In this document: one piece after another, positions 1 through 6,996 of the stretch
How positions within the stretch are numbered: the stretch's first letter is position 1
Layout: every line of letters starts with the position of its first letter
Source: Lachnospiraceae bacterium UBA1748
Lineage (GTDB): Bacteria; Bacillota; Clostridia; Lachnospirales; Lachnospiraceae
NCBI GenBank assembly: GCA_002314855.1
Contig: DCHQ01000083.1
Coordinates: 1-9,284, forward strand
Direction of reading: 5' to 3'
Length of the DNA stretch: 9,284 bases
Program-made: the position numbers and the translations under genes
Notes under the pieces: generated by a model
What the model was told of the DNA's origin: nothing
Databases searched by the model: none
The model's input: only the letters and a program-made list of their open reading frames with translations

Positions 1-812
1 TCAATGGCCTTTGCCAGCATTTTATTTTGCACAGAACGACCATTAACAAGAATGGTTTGCCATTGACGAGTATTTTTTAATAAAGTGGGCTTGCCAATGT
101 AACCAGAAATCTTAACCTTGGGGTCCTTGAAATCCACTAGCAAAAGCTCTTCAGAAACATTCTTGCCGTAGAGCTGACGAATGGTATTTTTCAAATCACC
201 ATCACCAGGAGCATTTAAAACTTCCTTGTCATTATTTTTCAAGGTTATGTGTACATCGGGACGAGCCAGAGCAAGCTTAGTAAGCAGCTCAGAAATATAA
301 CGACCTTCAGTAGAAACTGTTTTCAAGAATTTTCTGCGAGCAGGTACATTGAAGAATAAGTTTTCTACAATGACAGTAGTACCTTGAGTACCACCTGCGG
401 AAGAAACCTCCATATTTGTACCACCATCAATACGAATGGAAGTAGCAAATTCTTCAGTTTCAGGACGAGTAAGCAAAGTAAAGTTAGATACGGAGGCAAT
501 GGACGGAAGAGCTTCACCACGGAAGCCCAAGCTTGTGAGACTAAGCAAATCCTCAGCCTTACGCAGCTTACTTGTAGCATGACGCAGCACTGCCATACGA
601 GCATTAGCTTCATTCATACCAGAACCATTATCCTGTACACGAATGTATTCGGTACCACCTTGGAAAATGCTTACTTCGATATTAGTAGCACCAGCATCGA
701 GAGCGTTTTCAACTAATTCCTTTACTACACTTGCTGGTTTTTCAACTACTTCACCAGCTGCAATTTGGTTAGCTGTATTTTGATCAAGTAAAAGAACATC
801 TTTTTCTTGCAT
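1..812 (-). CDS. mutL: DNA mismatch repair protein MutL, N-terminal part (3' end beyond window)
   Basis: MutL is the GHKL-family ATPase that links mismatch-bound MutS to strand removal. Only the first 270 codons plus two bases are present; the frame is open to the left edge, so the rest of the ATPase region and the C-terminal dimerisation domain lie outside. Visible GHKL motifs are the helix around E35-N36 (catalytic Glu and Mg-binding Asn), DNGSGM at 61-66, FRGEAL at 97-102, NVPARRKFLKT at about 155-165 and VNGR near 256-259. The ATG shares its A with the mutS stop (TAATG on the minus strand) and has a strong Shine-Dalgarno, AAAGGAGAG, about nine bases upstream. Details such as LPSIASVS at 102-109 and a Val in NVPARRKFL differ from the Lachnospiraceae MutL I know and look more Negativicutes-like. 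Of 20 glycine codons I counted 17 GGT, 3 GGC and no GGA. The identity is certain; the lineage reading is inference. Confidence 0.96.
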   Translation of the reverse strand, partial: MQEKDVLLLDQNTANQIAAGEVVEKPASVVKELVENALDAGATNIEVSIFQGGTEYIRVQDNGSGMNEANARMAVLRHATSKLRKAEDLLSLTSLGFRGEALPSIASVSNFTLLTRPETEEFATSIRIDGGTNMEVSSAGGTQGTTVIVENLFFNVPARRKFLKTVSTEGRYISELLTKLALARPDVHITLKNNDKEVLNAPGDGDLKNTIRQLYGKNVSEELLLVDFKDPKVKISGYIGKPTLLKNTRQWQTILVNGRSVQNKMLAKAI

Positions 813-3496
813 TAGTGTCCGCTCTCCTTTCGTGCTTCATCTTGTAGTTTATAAAGGGCATTCATAGCCTCAATTGGAGTCATGGACATAACATCCATTT
901 CCAGAAGCTGTTCAGTGATATTGCTTGTAAACAAGCTACCCATGAACATATCCTGTACCGGCTCCTGAGCCTTCAGAACAGGCTTAGTCTGAGGAGCTTC
1001 ATTATCGTATTCCTTGAGGAATTCTTCAGCTCTATCAAGAACCTTTTTAGGAAGACCAGCAAGTCTTGCAACATGTACACCGTAGGATTTGTCAGTACCA
1101 CCTGCCACAATACGACGCAGGAAAACGATATCCTTACCGCGTTCCTTAACTGCAACAGAATAATTTTTCACACCAGAAAGCTCTTCTTCCATGGAAATAA
1201 GCTGATGGTAATGAGTTGCAAATAAGGTTTTAGCTTTAATCTTATCGTGAATGTATTCCATAACTGCACGAGCAATGCTCATACCGTCAAAGGTTGAAGT
1301 TCCACGACCAACCTCATCAAGAATAATCAAGGAATTCTTAGTCGCATAGTTGAGAATTTGCGCAACCTCATTCATCTCAACCATAAAGGTAGATTGACCA
1401 GTTGCCAAATCGTCAGAAGCACCAACACGGGTAAAGATTTTATCTACAGGACAGAGATTTGCACTGCGAGCAGGAATGAAGGAACCCATTTGCGCCATCA
1501 GGGAAAGCAAAGCAACCTGACGCATATAGGTTGATTTACCAGCCATATTCGGACCAGTAATAATGGAAACGCGGTTCATATTGTCATCTAAATACGTATC
1601 GTTTGTAATAAACGAATCATTATTCAATACCTTTTCTACAACAGGATGTCTACCTTCTTTGATATCAATTCTACCCTCTGTATTGATGTTTGGACGGACA
1701 AAATGATTCTTCTCAGCCACATAAGCAAGAGACGCTAATGCATCTAAATCAGCAATAATCTTTGCTGTTTTTTGAACACGTTTTACCTCGTCACCAATTT
1801 TGTCACGAATTGCCACAAACAAATCATATTCCAACCCAAACAAGCGATCCTCAGCACCAAGAATCTTACCAGCAATCTCTTCTAATTCATCTGTTGAATA
1901 ACGCTCTGAATTGGCAAGCGTCTGTTTACGAATAAAATATTCTGGAACCAGGTTCTTGAAGGAATTGGTTACATCAAAGTAATATCCAAACACCTTATTA
2001 AACTTGATTTTCAGATTCTTAATTCCAGTATTCTCTCTTTCCTTTGTCTCCAGATCCATCAGCCACTGTTTGCCATCTGACTTTGCAGATTTCAATTCAT
2101 CAACCACATCATGATAACCATCCTTGATAATTCCACCCTCTTTAATGGTTATTGGAGGTTCCTCAAGGATTGCCTCATCAATCATCTGAAACAAATCCGA
2201 TAATTCTTCTAAATCCTGACCATACTCCGCAAGTATTCCATGATCAAATTCTTTTAATATCGCCTTAACATGAGGTAATATGCCAATAGAATTCTTAAAT
2301 GCAATCAAATCCCTTGGATTAGCAGATTTCAGAGTGATACGAGTCATTAAGCGCTCCAAATCATAAACAGCATTTAAGTACTCTCTTAATTCATCTCTGG
2401 TAATTAAAGAATCATTTAATGCTTCAATTGCATCTAAACGATCTTCTATCATCTCTTTACGAATACATGGCTGTTCTACCATGGTACGTAATCTTCTGGC
2501 TCCCATAGCAGTCTTTGTCTTATCCAATACCCAAAGTAAAGAACCACGCTTATTCTTGTCACGCATAGTCTCACAAAGCTCAAGATTACGTCTTGAAGCA
2601 CTGTCAAGCACTACAAAATCATCCACCTGATATGTACTGATATGATTCATATGCTCAATGCTTCCCTTTTGAGTATCTTTCAAATAATAAATGAGACACC
2701 CAACAGAACAAACCGAATTCGGATAATCCTTTAATCCCATTCCTTCAAGGTTCATGGTTTTGAACTGATCTTTAATCAGATTCTCGTCCATTTCATACTC
2801 GTAATACCAGTCTTCCATAACAGAAATCATAACATTTTCCTTGGAACGTAGCAGATCCAAACGTTCTTTGTTGATTTCAATATCACAAACAGCCTGATTC
2901 ATCAAAATCTCAACTGGCGAAAACTTGGCAATCTCATCCATAACTTTTGAAAATGTATCCACCTCAGTTGTATAAAAATCACCTGTTGTAATATCTGCAA
3001 AGGAAATACCATAAACAAGATTATCTGCCTGATCTAACTGATTAATATTGTACCGATCACGATCATTTTTCTTAGATGTACCGAAAATACTCATCAAATA
3101 ATTATTCTTAGTCTCATTGAGACTGGAAGAACTCATATTAGTTCCAGGTGTTACAATCTGAATTACTTCTCGTTTTACAAGACCTTTTGCCTGCTTTGGA
3201 TCTTCTACCTGTTCACAAATTGCAACCTTATATCCCTTTTCAACCAATCGATTCATATAGTTTTCATAGGCATGAAATGGAATACCACACATAGGTGCGC
3301 GTTCCTCCATTCCGCAATCCTTACCTGTCAAAGTAATCTCAAGTTCTCTTGAACAGGTAATGGCATCCTCAAAAAACATTTCATAAAAATCACCGAGACG
3401 ATAAAAAAGAATACAATCACTGTACTCTTTTTTAGTTTCTATATAGCGCTGCATCATAGGCGACAGCGCTGCAATATTAATTTCATCAATTAGCAT
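812..3496 (-). CDS. mutS: DNA mismatch repair protein MutS (possible mosaic)
   Basis: MutS recognises mispairs and small loops, then recruits MutL using ATP. The 894-residue product is normal size for full-length MutS. The mismatch-binding wedge is F37-Y38-E39 in the N-terminal domain. Connector, lever and clamp regions fill roughly 120-600. The ABC-type ATPase carries Walker A GPNMAGKST at 648-656, the STFMVEM segment at 702-708, Walker B LIILDEVGRGTS at 723-734 and the TLFATHYH switch at 757-764. The end (about 865-889) is the usual TPIEAMNALYKLQ-type helix. The start overlaps the miaB stop by seven bases and has only a weak AGGT ribosome site, so coupling with miaB is likely; it leaves about nine residues before the usual LSPMMQ opening. 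Residues 1 to about 645 read as Lachnospiraceae-like. After Walker A the text reads as another lineage, for example SIARAV at 740-745 where Lachnospiraceae usually have SIAWAV. Function should be intact because all motifs are in frame. Confidence 0.97.
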   Translation of the reverse strand: MLIDEINIAALSPMMQRYIETKKEYSDCILFYRLGDFYEMFFEDAITCSRELEITLTGKDCGMEERAPMCGIPFHAYENYMNRLVEKGYKVAICEQVEDPKQAKGLVKREVIQIVTPGTNMSSSSLNETKNNYLMSIFGTSKKNDRDRYNINQLDQADNLVYGISFADITTGDFYTTEVDTFSKVMDEIAKFSPVEILMNQAVCDIEINKERLDLLRSKENVMISVMEDWYYEYEMDENLIKDQFKTMNLEGMGLKDYPNSVCSVGCLIYYLKDTQKGSIEHMNHISTYQVDDFVVLDSASRRNLELCETMRDKNKRGSLLWVLDKTKTAMGARRLRTMVEQPCIRKEMIEDRLDAIEALNDSLITRDELREYLNAVYDLERLMTRITLKSANPRDLIAFKNSIGILPHVKAILKEFDHGILAEYGQDLEELSDLFQMIDEAILEEPPITIKEGGIIKDGYHDVVDELKSAKSDGKQWLMDLETKERENTGIKNLKIKFNKVFGYYFDVTNSFKNLVPEYFIRKQTLANSERYSTDELEEIAGKILGAEDRLFGLEYDLFVAIRDKIGDEVKRVQKTAKIIADLDALASLAYVAEKNHFVRPNINTEGRIDIKEGRHPVVEKVLNNDSFITNDTYLDDNMNRVSIITGPNMAGKSTYMRQVALLSLMAQMGSFIPARSANLCPVDKIFTRVGASDDLATGQSTFMVEMNEVAQILNYATKNSLIILDEVGRGTSTFDGMSIARAVMEYIHDKIKAKTLFATHYHQLISMEEELSGVKNYSVAVKERGKDIVFLRRIVAGGTDKSYGVHVARLAGLPKKVLDRAEEFLKEYDNEAPQTKPVLKAQEPVQDMFMGSLFTSNITEQLLEMDVMSMTPIEAMNALYKLQDEARKESGH
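822..830 (-). promoter_or_regulatory. Ribosome binding site of mutL
   Basis: AAAGGAGAG lies inside the last codons of mutS, about nine bases before the mutL ATG at 812-810. It fixes the start and, with the one-base stop/start overlap, implies coupled translation of MutS and MutL. Confidence 0.8.
1500..1580. other. Putative mosaic junction inside mutS at Walker A
   Basis: This is my estimate of where mutS switches from a Lachnospiraceae-like N-terminal part (higher coordinates) to a differently styled ATPase part (lower coordinates). It covers residues of about 640 to 665, including GPNMAGKST, which is nearly invariant in bacteria, so the exact point cannot be placed by eye. Both flanks keep the same frame. 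It could come from homologous recombination in a conserved block, from an assembly join between two genomes, or from simple lineage variation that I am over-reading. Confidence 0.4.
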
Positions 3497-4902
3497 ATTA
3501 AGGTACCTAAATAATAAAAACCTTTACTTTCATCAAGGTGAACCTTGACTATTTTACCTATAAGACTTGAATCACCCTTGAAATGAACCAATGTATTGTT
3601 GCTCATTCTACCAGTTACATATTCCTCATCCTGAGTATTAATTTCTTCAACAAGAACCTCTGTGTCCTGGCCTTCAAATCTTGCAACCTGCTTTCTTGCA
3701 GTTTCCTGAACAACAGCAAGAACCTTATTAAAGCAAGCAGTTACCTGCTCTTCGCTTACCTGATCAGGCATACTTGCAGCTGGTGTACCAGTTCTCTTGG
3801 AATATATAAATGTAAATGCATTATCAAAGCCAACTTCCTCTACAAGTGAAGCTGTCTCGGCTGCATCCTCTGGAGTCTCACCTGGGAAACCAATTATCAA
3901 ATCGGTAGTAAGTGATAAATCTGGCATAGCTGTCCTAAGCTTTTCAACAAGCTTAAGATAATCCTCTCTTGTATATCTTCTGTTCATCTTTTCAAGAATT
4001 CTGCTAGATCCAGACTGAGCAGGAAGATGAAGATGTCTGCATATCTTCTTGGAATTCTTCATTACTTCAATAAGCTCATCAGATAAATCCTTAGGATGAC
4101 TAGTCATAAATCTAATACGTTCAAGACCTTCTATTGCCTCAACCTTCTGAAGAAGCTTGGCAAATGTAATGTCCTCATCAAGACCTTTACCATAAGAATT
4201 AACATTCTGACCAAGGAGCATAATCTCTACAACTCCATCGGCAACAAGACTCTTAATCTCAGCCACGATTTCATCACTCTTACGGCTTCGCTCTCTACCT
4301 CGTACGTAAGGAACAATACAGTAAGAACAGAAGTTATTACAGCCAAACATAATATTAATGCCTGACTTAAATGGATACTTTCTCTTAACTGGAAGATTCT
4401 CAACTATCTGGTCAGTATCCTTCCAAATATCAACTATAATTTTCTTCTTGTTATTTAATACATTAGTAAGTGTATTAAACAAAAGCTCAGCAAATTTATA
4501 AATATTATGAGTGCCAAAAATAAGATTAACAAAACGATAGCTCTCGGTAATCTTATCAATCACAACCTGCTCCTGCATCATACATCCGCATAATGCAATG
4601 ATTTTATTTGGATTTTTCTTCTTCATGCTGCCAAGCTGTCCGAGACGTCCATATACTCGCTGGTTGGCATTATCCCTGACAGTACATGTATTATAGATAA
4701 CAAAATCAGCCTTCTCGTCCTCGGTTTCTACAAATCCAACATCAAGAAGAATACCAAGAAGCTTCTCCGAGTCTCTGGCATTCATCTGACATCCAAATGT
4801 AGTAACACAAGCTGTTGGCTGATGGCCTACAAGCTCAGCATAAGTAGCTAGAAGTACCCTTGCTTTATTAATATATTCCTGCTGTAATTCTAATTCCTGC
4901 AT
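3490..4902 (-). CDS. miaB: tRNA (N6-isopentenyl adenosine(37)-C2)-methylthiotransferase MiaB
   Basis: MiaB is a cytosolic radical-SAM enzyme that adds a methylthio group to C2 of i6A37 in tRNAs reading UNN codons, giving ms2i6A. The 470-residue product has the full family layout. The N-terminal methylthiotransferase domain carries three cluster cysteines at C38 (in TFGCQMN), C73 (NTCTVR) and C107. The radical-SAM core has the CxxxCxxC cluster at C188, C192 and C195. SHPKDLS at 268-274 and LPAQSGSS at 293-300 are typical. A C-terminal TRAM domain spans about 405-468. The ATG shares its A with the proA stop (TAATG), with AGGTGAG about nine bases upstream. The 3' end overlaps mutS by seven bases. 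An N-terminal tail of about 30 residues precedes the first domain, as is common in clostridial MiaB. The DSEKLLG motif and position 37 chemistry favour MiaB over MtaB or RimO. The miaB-mutS-mutL order is widespread in Firmicutes. Confidence 0.96.
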   Translation of the reverse strand: MQELELQQEYINKARVLLATYAELVGHQPTACVTTFGCQMNARDSEKLLGILLDVGFVETEDEKADFVIYNTCTVRDNANQRVYGRLGQLGSMKKKNPNKIIALCGCMMQEQVVIDKITESYRFVNLIFGTHNIYKFAELLFNTLTNVLNNKKKIIVDIWKDTDQIVENLPVKRKYPFKSGINIMFGCNNFCSYCIVPYVRGRERSRKSDEIVAEIKSLVADGVVEIMLLGQNVNSYGKGLDEDITFAKLLQKVEAIEGLERIRFMTSHPKDLSDELIEVMKNSKKICRHLHLPAQSGSSRILEKMNRRYTREDYLKLVEKLRTAMPDLSLTTDLIIGFPGETPEDAAETASLVEEVGFDNAFTFIYSKRTGTPAASMPDQVSEEQVTACFNKVLAVVQETARKQVARFEGQDTEVLVEEINTQDEEYVTGRMSNNTLVHFKGDSSLIGKIVKVHLDESKGFYYLGTLIC

Positions 4903-6143
4903 TAATTTCTCACCTGTCCATTACCACTAATCTTGTATTTATATGTGGTAAGCTCACGTAATCCCATAGGTCCTCTTGCATGAAGCATCTGTGTAGAGAT
5001 ACCTATTTCTGCGCCAAAACCAAATTCAAAACCATCAGTAAATCTTGTTGAAGCATTAGCATATACACATGCTGAATCAACTTCTGAAAGGAACTGATTG
5101 ATTCTATCTGGATTCTCAGAAATAATACATTCTGAATGTCCTGTTGAATGAGCATTAATATGACTAATTGCTTCATCAATACTGCTAACAGTCTTAATAG
5201 ACATAATCAAATCAAGATATTCTGTGTAATAATCTTCATCAGAAGCAAGATCACAATCTATAGCATCAATTGCTTTCTCATCACCTCTAAGAGTAACATT
5301 TCTGTCACGAAGAGCCTTGGCAATCTCTGGAAGGATTGTCTTAACCACACTTTCATGACATACAAGACTTTCAAGAGCGTTACATACACCAATACGCTGT
5401 GTTTTTCCATTGATTGCAATATCAACAGCTTTTTTAGTATCGGCATACTCATCAATGTATAAATGACAGTTACCACTACCAGTTTCAATAACTGGAATAG
5501 AACTATTTTCAACAACAGCACGTATAAGTCCCTGTCCACCACGTGGAATAAGAACATCTACATACTCCTTCATCTTCATGAAACGAGTTGTAGTTTCACG
5601 ATTAGTATCTTCAATAAGGCTTATTGCATCCTCTGTAATACCACAGTCTCTAAGACCATCCTTAATACACTTAGTAATTGCAATATTAGAATGTATTGCA
5701 TCAGAACCACCTTTAAGTATTACAACATTACTTGCCTTGAATGTAAGTCCAAAAGCATCGGCTGTAACATTAGGTCTACTCTCATATATAATACCTACTA
5801 CGCCAAGAGGTACAGAACATTTCTCGATATGAAGACCATTAGGTCTGTCAAATGTCTCAAGCGAAACACCTACAGGATCAGGAAGGTCTATGATCTGACG
5901 AATACCACCAGCCATCTGTTCAATACGATCATCTGACAAACGAAGTCTGTCAATTAAAGCCACTGACATTCCTGAGTTGCTGGCTGCAAGTATATCCTTA
6001 GCATTCTCCATAAGAATATAATCCTTGCCTGTTATAAGTGAATCAGCAACCTTCGCTAAAGCTTTATTTTTATCCTCTGTTGAAAGTCTGATTAGGTCAG
6101 CTTTGGCAGCCTTTGCCTTCTGACATAATTCTTCTAAACCCAT
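4902..6143 (-). CDS. proA: Glutamate-5-semialdehyde dehydrogenase (gamma-glutamyl phosphate reductase) ProA
   Basis: ProA performs the second step of proline synthesis: NADPH-dependent reduction of gamma-glutamyl phosphate to glutamate-5-semialdehyde, which cyclises to pyrroline-5-carboxylate. The 413-residue product matches the usual family length (about 415). Visible signatures are VPLGVVGIIYESRPNVTADA at 111-130, ILKGGSDAI at 142-150, ETGSGNCHLY at 220-229, the catalytic cysteine C254 in RIGVCNALES, and GFGAEIGISTQ at 375-385 near the C terminus. The start has a strong ribosome site, AAAGGAGAAG, and overlaps the end of the cyclo-ligase gene by ten bases; the stop overlaps the miaB start by one. 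ProB, which makes its unstable substrate, is separated from it here by two small genes, but the close packing suggests co-expression. No missing catalytic residue is seen. Confidence 0.97.
   Translation of the reverse strand: MGLEELCQKAKAAKADLIRLSTEDKNKALAKVADSLITGKDYILMENAKDILAASNSGMSVALIDRLRLSDDRIEQMAGGIRQIIDLPDPVGVSLETFDRPNGLHIEKCSVPLGVVGIIYESRPNVTADAFGLTFKASNVVILKGGSDAIHSNIAITKCIKDGLRDCGITEDAISLIEDTNRETTTRFMKMKEYVDVLIPRGGQGLIRAVVENSSIPVIETGSGNCHLYIDEYADTKKAVDIAINGKTQRIGVCNALESLVCHESVVKTILPEIAKALRDRNVTLRGDEKAIDAIDCDLASDEDYYTEYLDLIMSIKTVSSIDEAISHINAHSTGHSECIISENPDRINQFLSEVDSACVYANASTRFTDGFEFGFGAEIGISTQMLHARGPMGLRELTTYKYKISGNGQVRN
4907..4915 (-). promoter_or_regulatory. Ribosome binding site of miaB
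   Basis: AGGTGAGAA sits in the last codons of proA, just before the miaB ATG at 4902-4900. It supports that start over any downstream Met. Confidence 0.7.
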
Positions 6144-6730
6144 CTGGCTTCTCCTTTACCATTTCTAGTAAGTATAGTTTTTTCTGTTATAATTTCATCC
6201 ATCTGAATATCATATTCATCGCGTGGAACACAATTAACAAGCTGCTGATCGAAGCATATACCAATCTTATAGATATCAGTATTTCTTCCAAGGAACTTGT
6301 CATAATAGCCTTTGCCGTAACCAACTCTGTAGCCATCACGTCCAAAAGCCACGCCTGGAACTATAATGACTGTATTATGTCCAGTTTTGAACTTGCACCC
6401 GAAGCCGTATGGTTCAAGTATCCCCTTATATCCTGTATTAAGGTCAGCTGGTGAAGTCACTCTGTAAAATGACATATAATCCCCTTCAACCTTAGGATAG
6501 AACACTTCTTTACCATCCTTCAGTGCTTTTTCACAAAGCCCCTTTGTAATTACCTCACTTCCGTAGCTACTGTATAGTAATATATCAGTAGCTCGTACAT
6601 ATTTACTTCCCGAAACAACAAAACTGACAATCTTGTCACTCCATGAAAGTAAATTAGGTGGAGCTATACTATCTCTTTTCTTAAGCATCTCCTTCCGGAG
6701 AAGCTTTTTCTCCATGTCTACATTCCCCAT
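6134..6730 (-). CDS. fthC: 5-formyltetrahydrofolate cyclo-ligase
   Basis: This enzyme uses ATP to convert 5-formyl-THF (folinate) to 5,10-methenyl-THF, returning a storage or inhibitory folate to the one-carbon pool. The 198-residue product is of normal length. The N-terminal basic helix KKLLRKEMLKKRD at 8-20 carries the usual ATP-contacting Lys/Arg. GILEPYG at 103-109 is the family's substrate-side motif. The hallmark PGVAFGRDGYRVGYGKGYYD block (125-144) binds ATP and metal, and a conserved VPRDEYDIQMDEIITE tail follows at 168-183. I chose the ATG at 6730 because AGAGGG lies seven bases upstream; an internal Met at residue 6 is possible but less well spaced. The gene lies 11 bases after the DUF896 gene and overlaps proA by ten. 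The symbol follows Firmicutes usage; the same family is called ygfA or MTHFS elsewhere. Confidence 0.95.
   Translation of the reverse strand: MGNVDMEKKLLRKEMLKKRDSIAPPNLLSWSDKIVSFVVSGSKYVRATDILLYSSYGSEVITKGLCEKALKDGKEVFYPKVEGDYMSFYRVTSPADLNTGYKGILEPYGFGCKFKTGHNTVIIVPGVAFGRDGYRVGYGKGYYDKFLGRNTDIYKIGICFDQQLVNCVPRDEYDIQMDEIITEKTILTRNGKGEARWV
6148..6157 (-). promoter_or_regulatory. Ribosome binding site of proA
   Basis: AAAGGAGAAG lies about five bases before the proA ATG at 6143-6141 and within the coding end of the cyclo-ligase gene. It is among the strongest in the window and confirms the overlapping start. Confidence 0.8.
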
Positions 6731-6737
6731 AATGTAA

Positions 6738-6743
6738 CCCTCT
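6738..6743 (-). promoter_or_regulatory. Ribosome binding site of the cyclo-ligase gene
   Basis: AGAGGG overlaps the TAG stop of the DUF896 gene (6744-6742) and sits seven bases before the ATG at 6730. The overlap suggests ribosomes ending on the small gene can restart on this one. Confidence 0.65.
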
Positions 6744-6954
6744 ATTTTTTCTTGAGGCCACTCAGTGGTGTTATACTACCATCCTTCTCAACTATATCAA
6801 TATTATTAAGCTGGCTTTTTATACTCCCCCTGATAGCCAGTATATAATCCTGCCTAAGTTGCTTCTGTTCTTCCTTCTCAGCCTCCGTAAGCCCTTCGGC
6901 CTGCGATTTATGATAAAGCTCGTTGATTCTCTTTATCTTATCATCCATATTCAT
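6742..6954 (-). CDS. DUF896 (YnzC/UPF0291) family small protein
   Basis: This 70-residue cytosolic protein has the DUF896 pattern: an N-terminal helical hairpin beginning DKIKRINELYHKSQ (5-18), the turn GLTEAEKEEQKQLRQDY (20-36), then a less ordered tail ending in LKKK. It has no signal peptide or membrane segment and no cysteine. Bacillus subtilis YnzC is the known member of this fold; I know of no settled biochemical role, so none is given. The ATG at 6954 is preferred over a second Met at codon 3 because TGAGGTAA lies six bases upstream. It sits between proB (42 bases before it) and the cyclo-ligase (11 bases after), inside the same apparent operon. Nothing about it suggests a proline or folate function beyond co-transcription. 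Confidence 0.9.
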   Translation of the reverse strand: MNMDDKIKRINELYHKSQAEGLTEAEKEEQKQLRQDYILAIRGSIKSQLNNIDIVEKDGSITPLSGLKKK

Positions 6955-6960
6955 ATCTAT

Positions 6961-6968
6961 TTACCTCA
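6961..6968 (-). promoter_or_regulatory. Ribosome binding site of the DUF896 gene
   Basis: TGAGGTAA precedes the ATG at 6954-6952 with good spacing and lies in the 42-base gap after proB. It favours the first of two closely spaced Met codons. Confidence 0.65.
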
Positions 6969-6996
6969 AGTTATCATGTAAAATATTTTATAAAAA

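Noticed and set aside
384..716. 110-codon open frame on the plus strand
   Set aside because: It is antisense to well-conserved mutL coding sequence, with no recognisable motif.
3501..3508. Palindrome AGGTACCT just upstream of the mutS start
   Set aside because: It is only eight bases and lies inside the last miaB codons (GGT ACC); it also supplies the weak AGGT ribosome site. There is no support for an operator.
5463..5936. 157-codon open frame on the plus strand
   Set aside because: It lies wholly antisense to proA, is rich in Thr/Ser/Asn/Ile/Tyr/Cys as expected of a reverse-strand shadow, and has no family resemblance or ribosome site.
6715..6730. Alternative cyclo-ligase start at the internal Met, residue 6
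   Set aside because: The AGAGGG ribosome site is well spaced for the ATG at 6730 and too far from the internal one.
6979..6990. 12-base A+T palindrome (TAAAATATTTTA) in the gap after proB
   Set aside because: It has no G:C stem and no following U-run to act as an intrinsic terminator; perfect A+T palindromes of this size are expected by chance in A+T-rich gaps.
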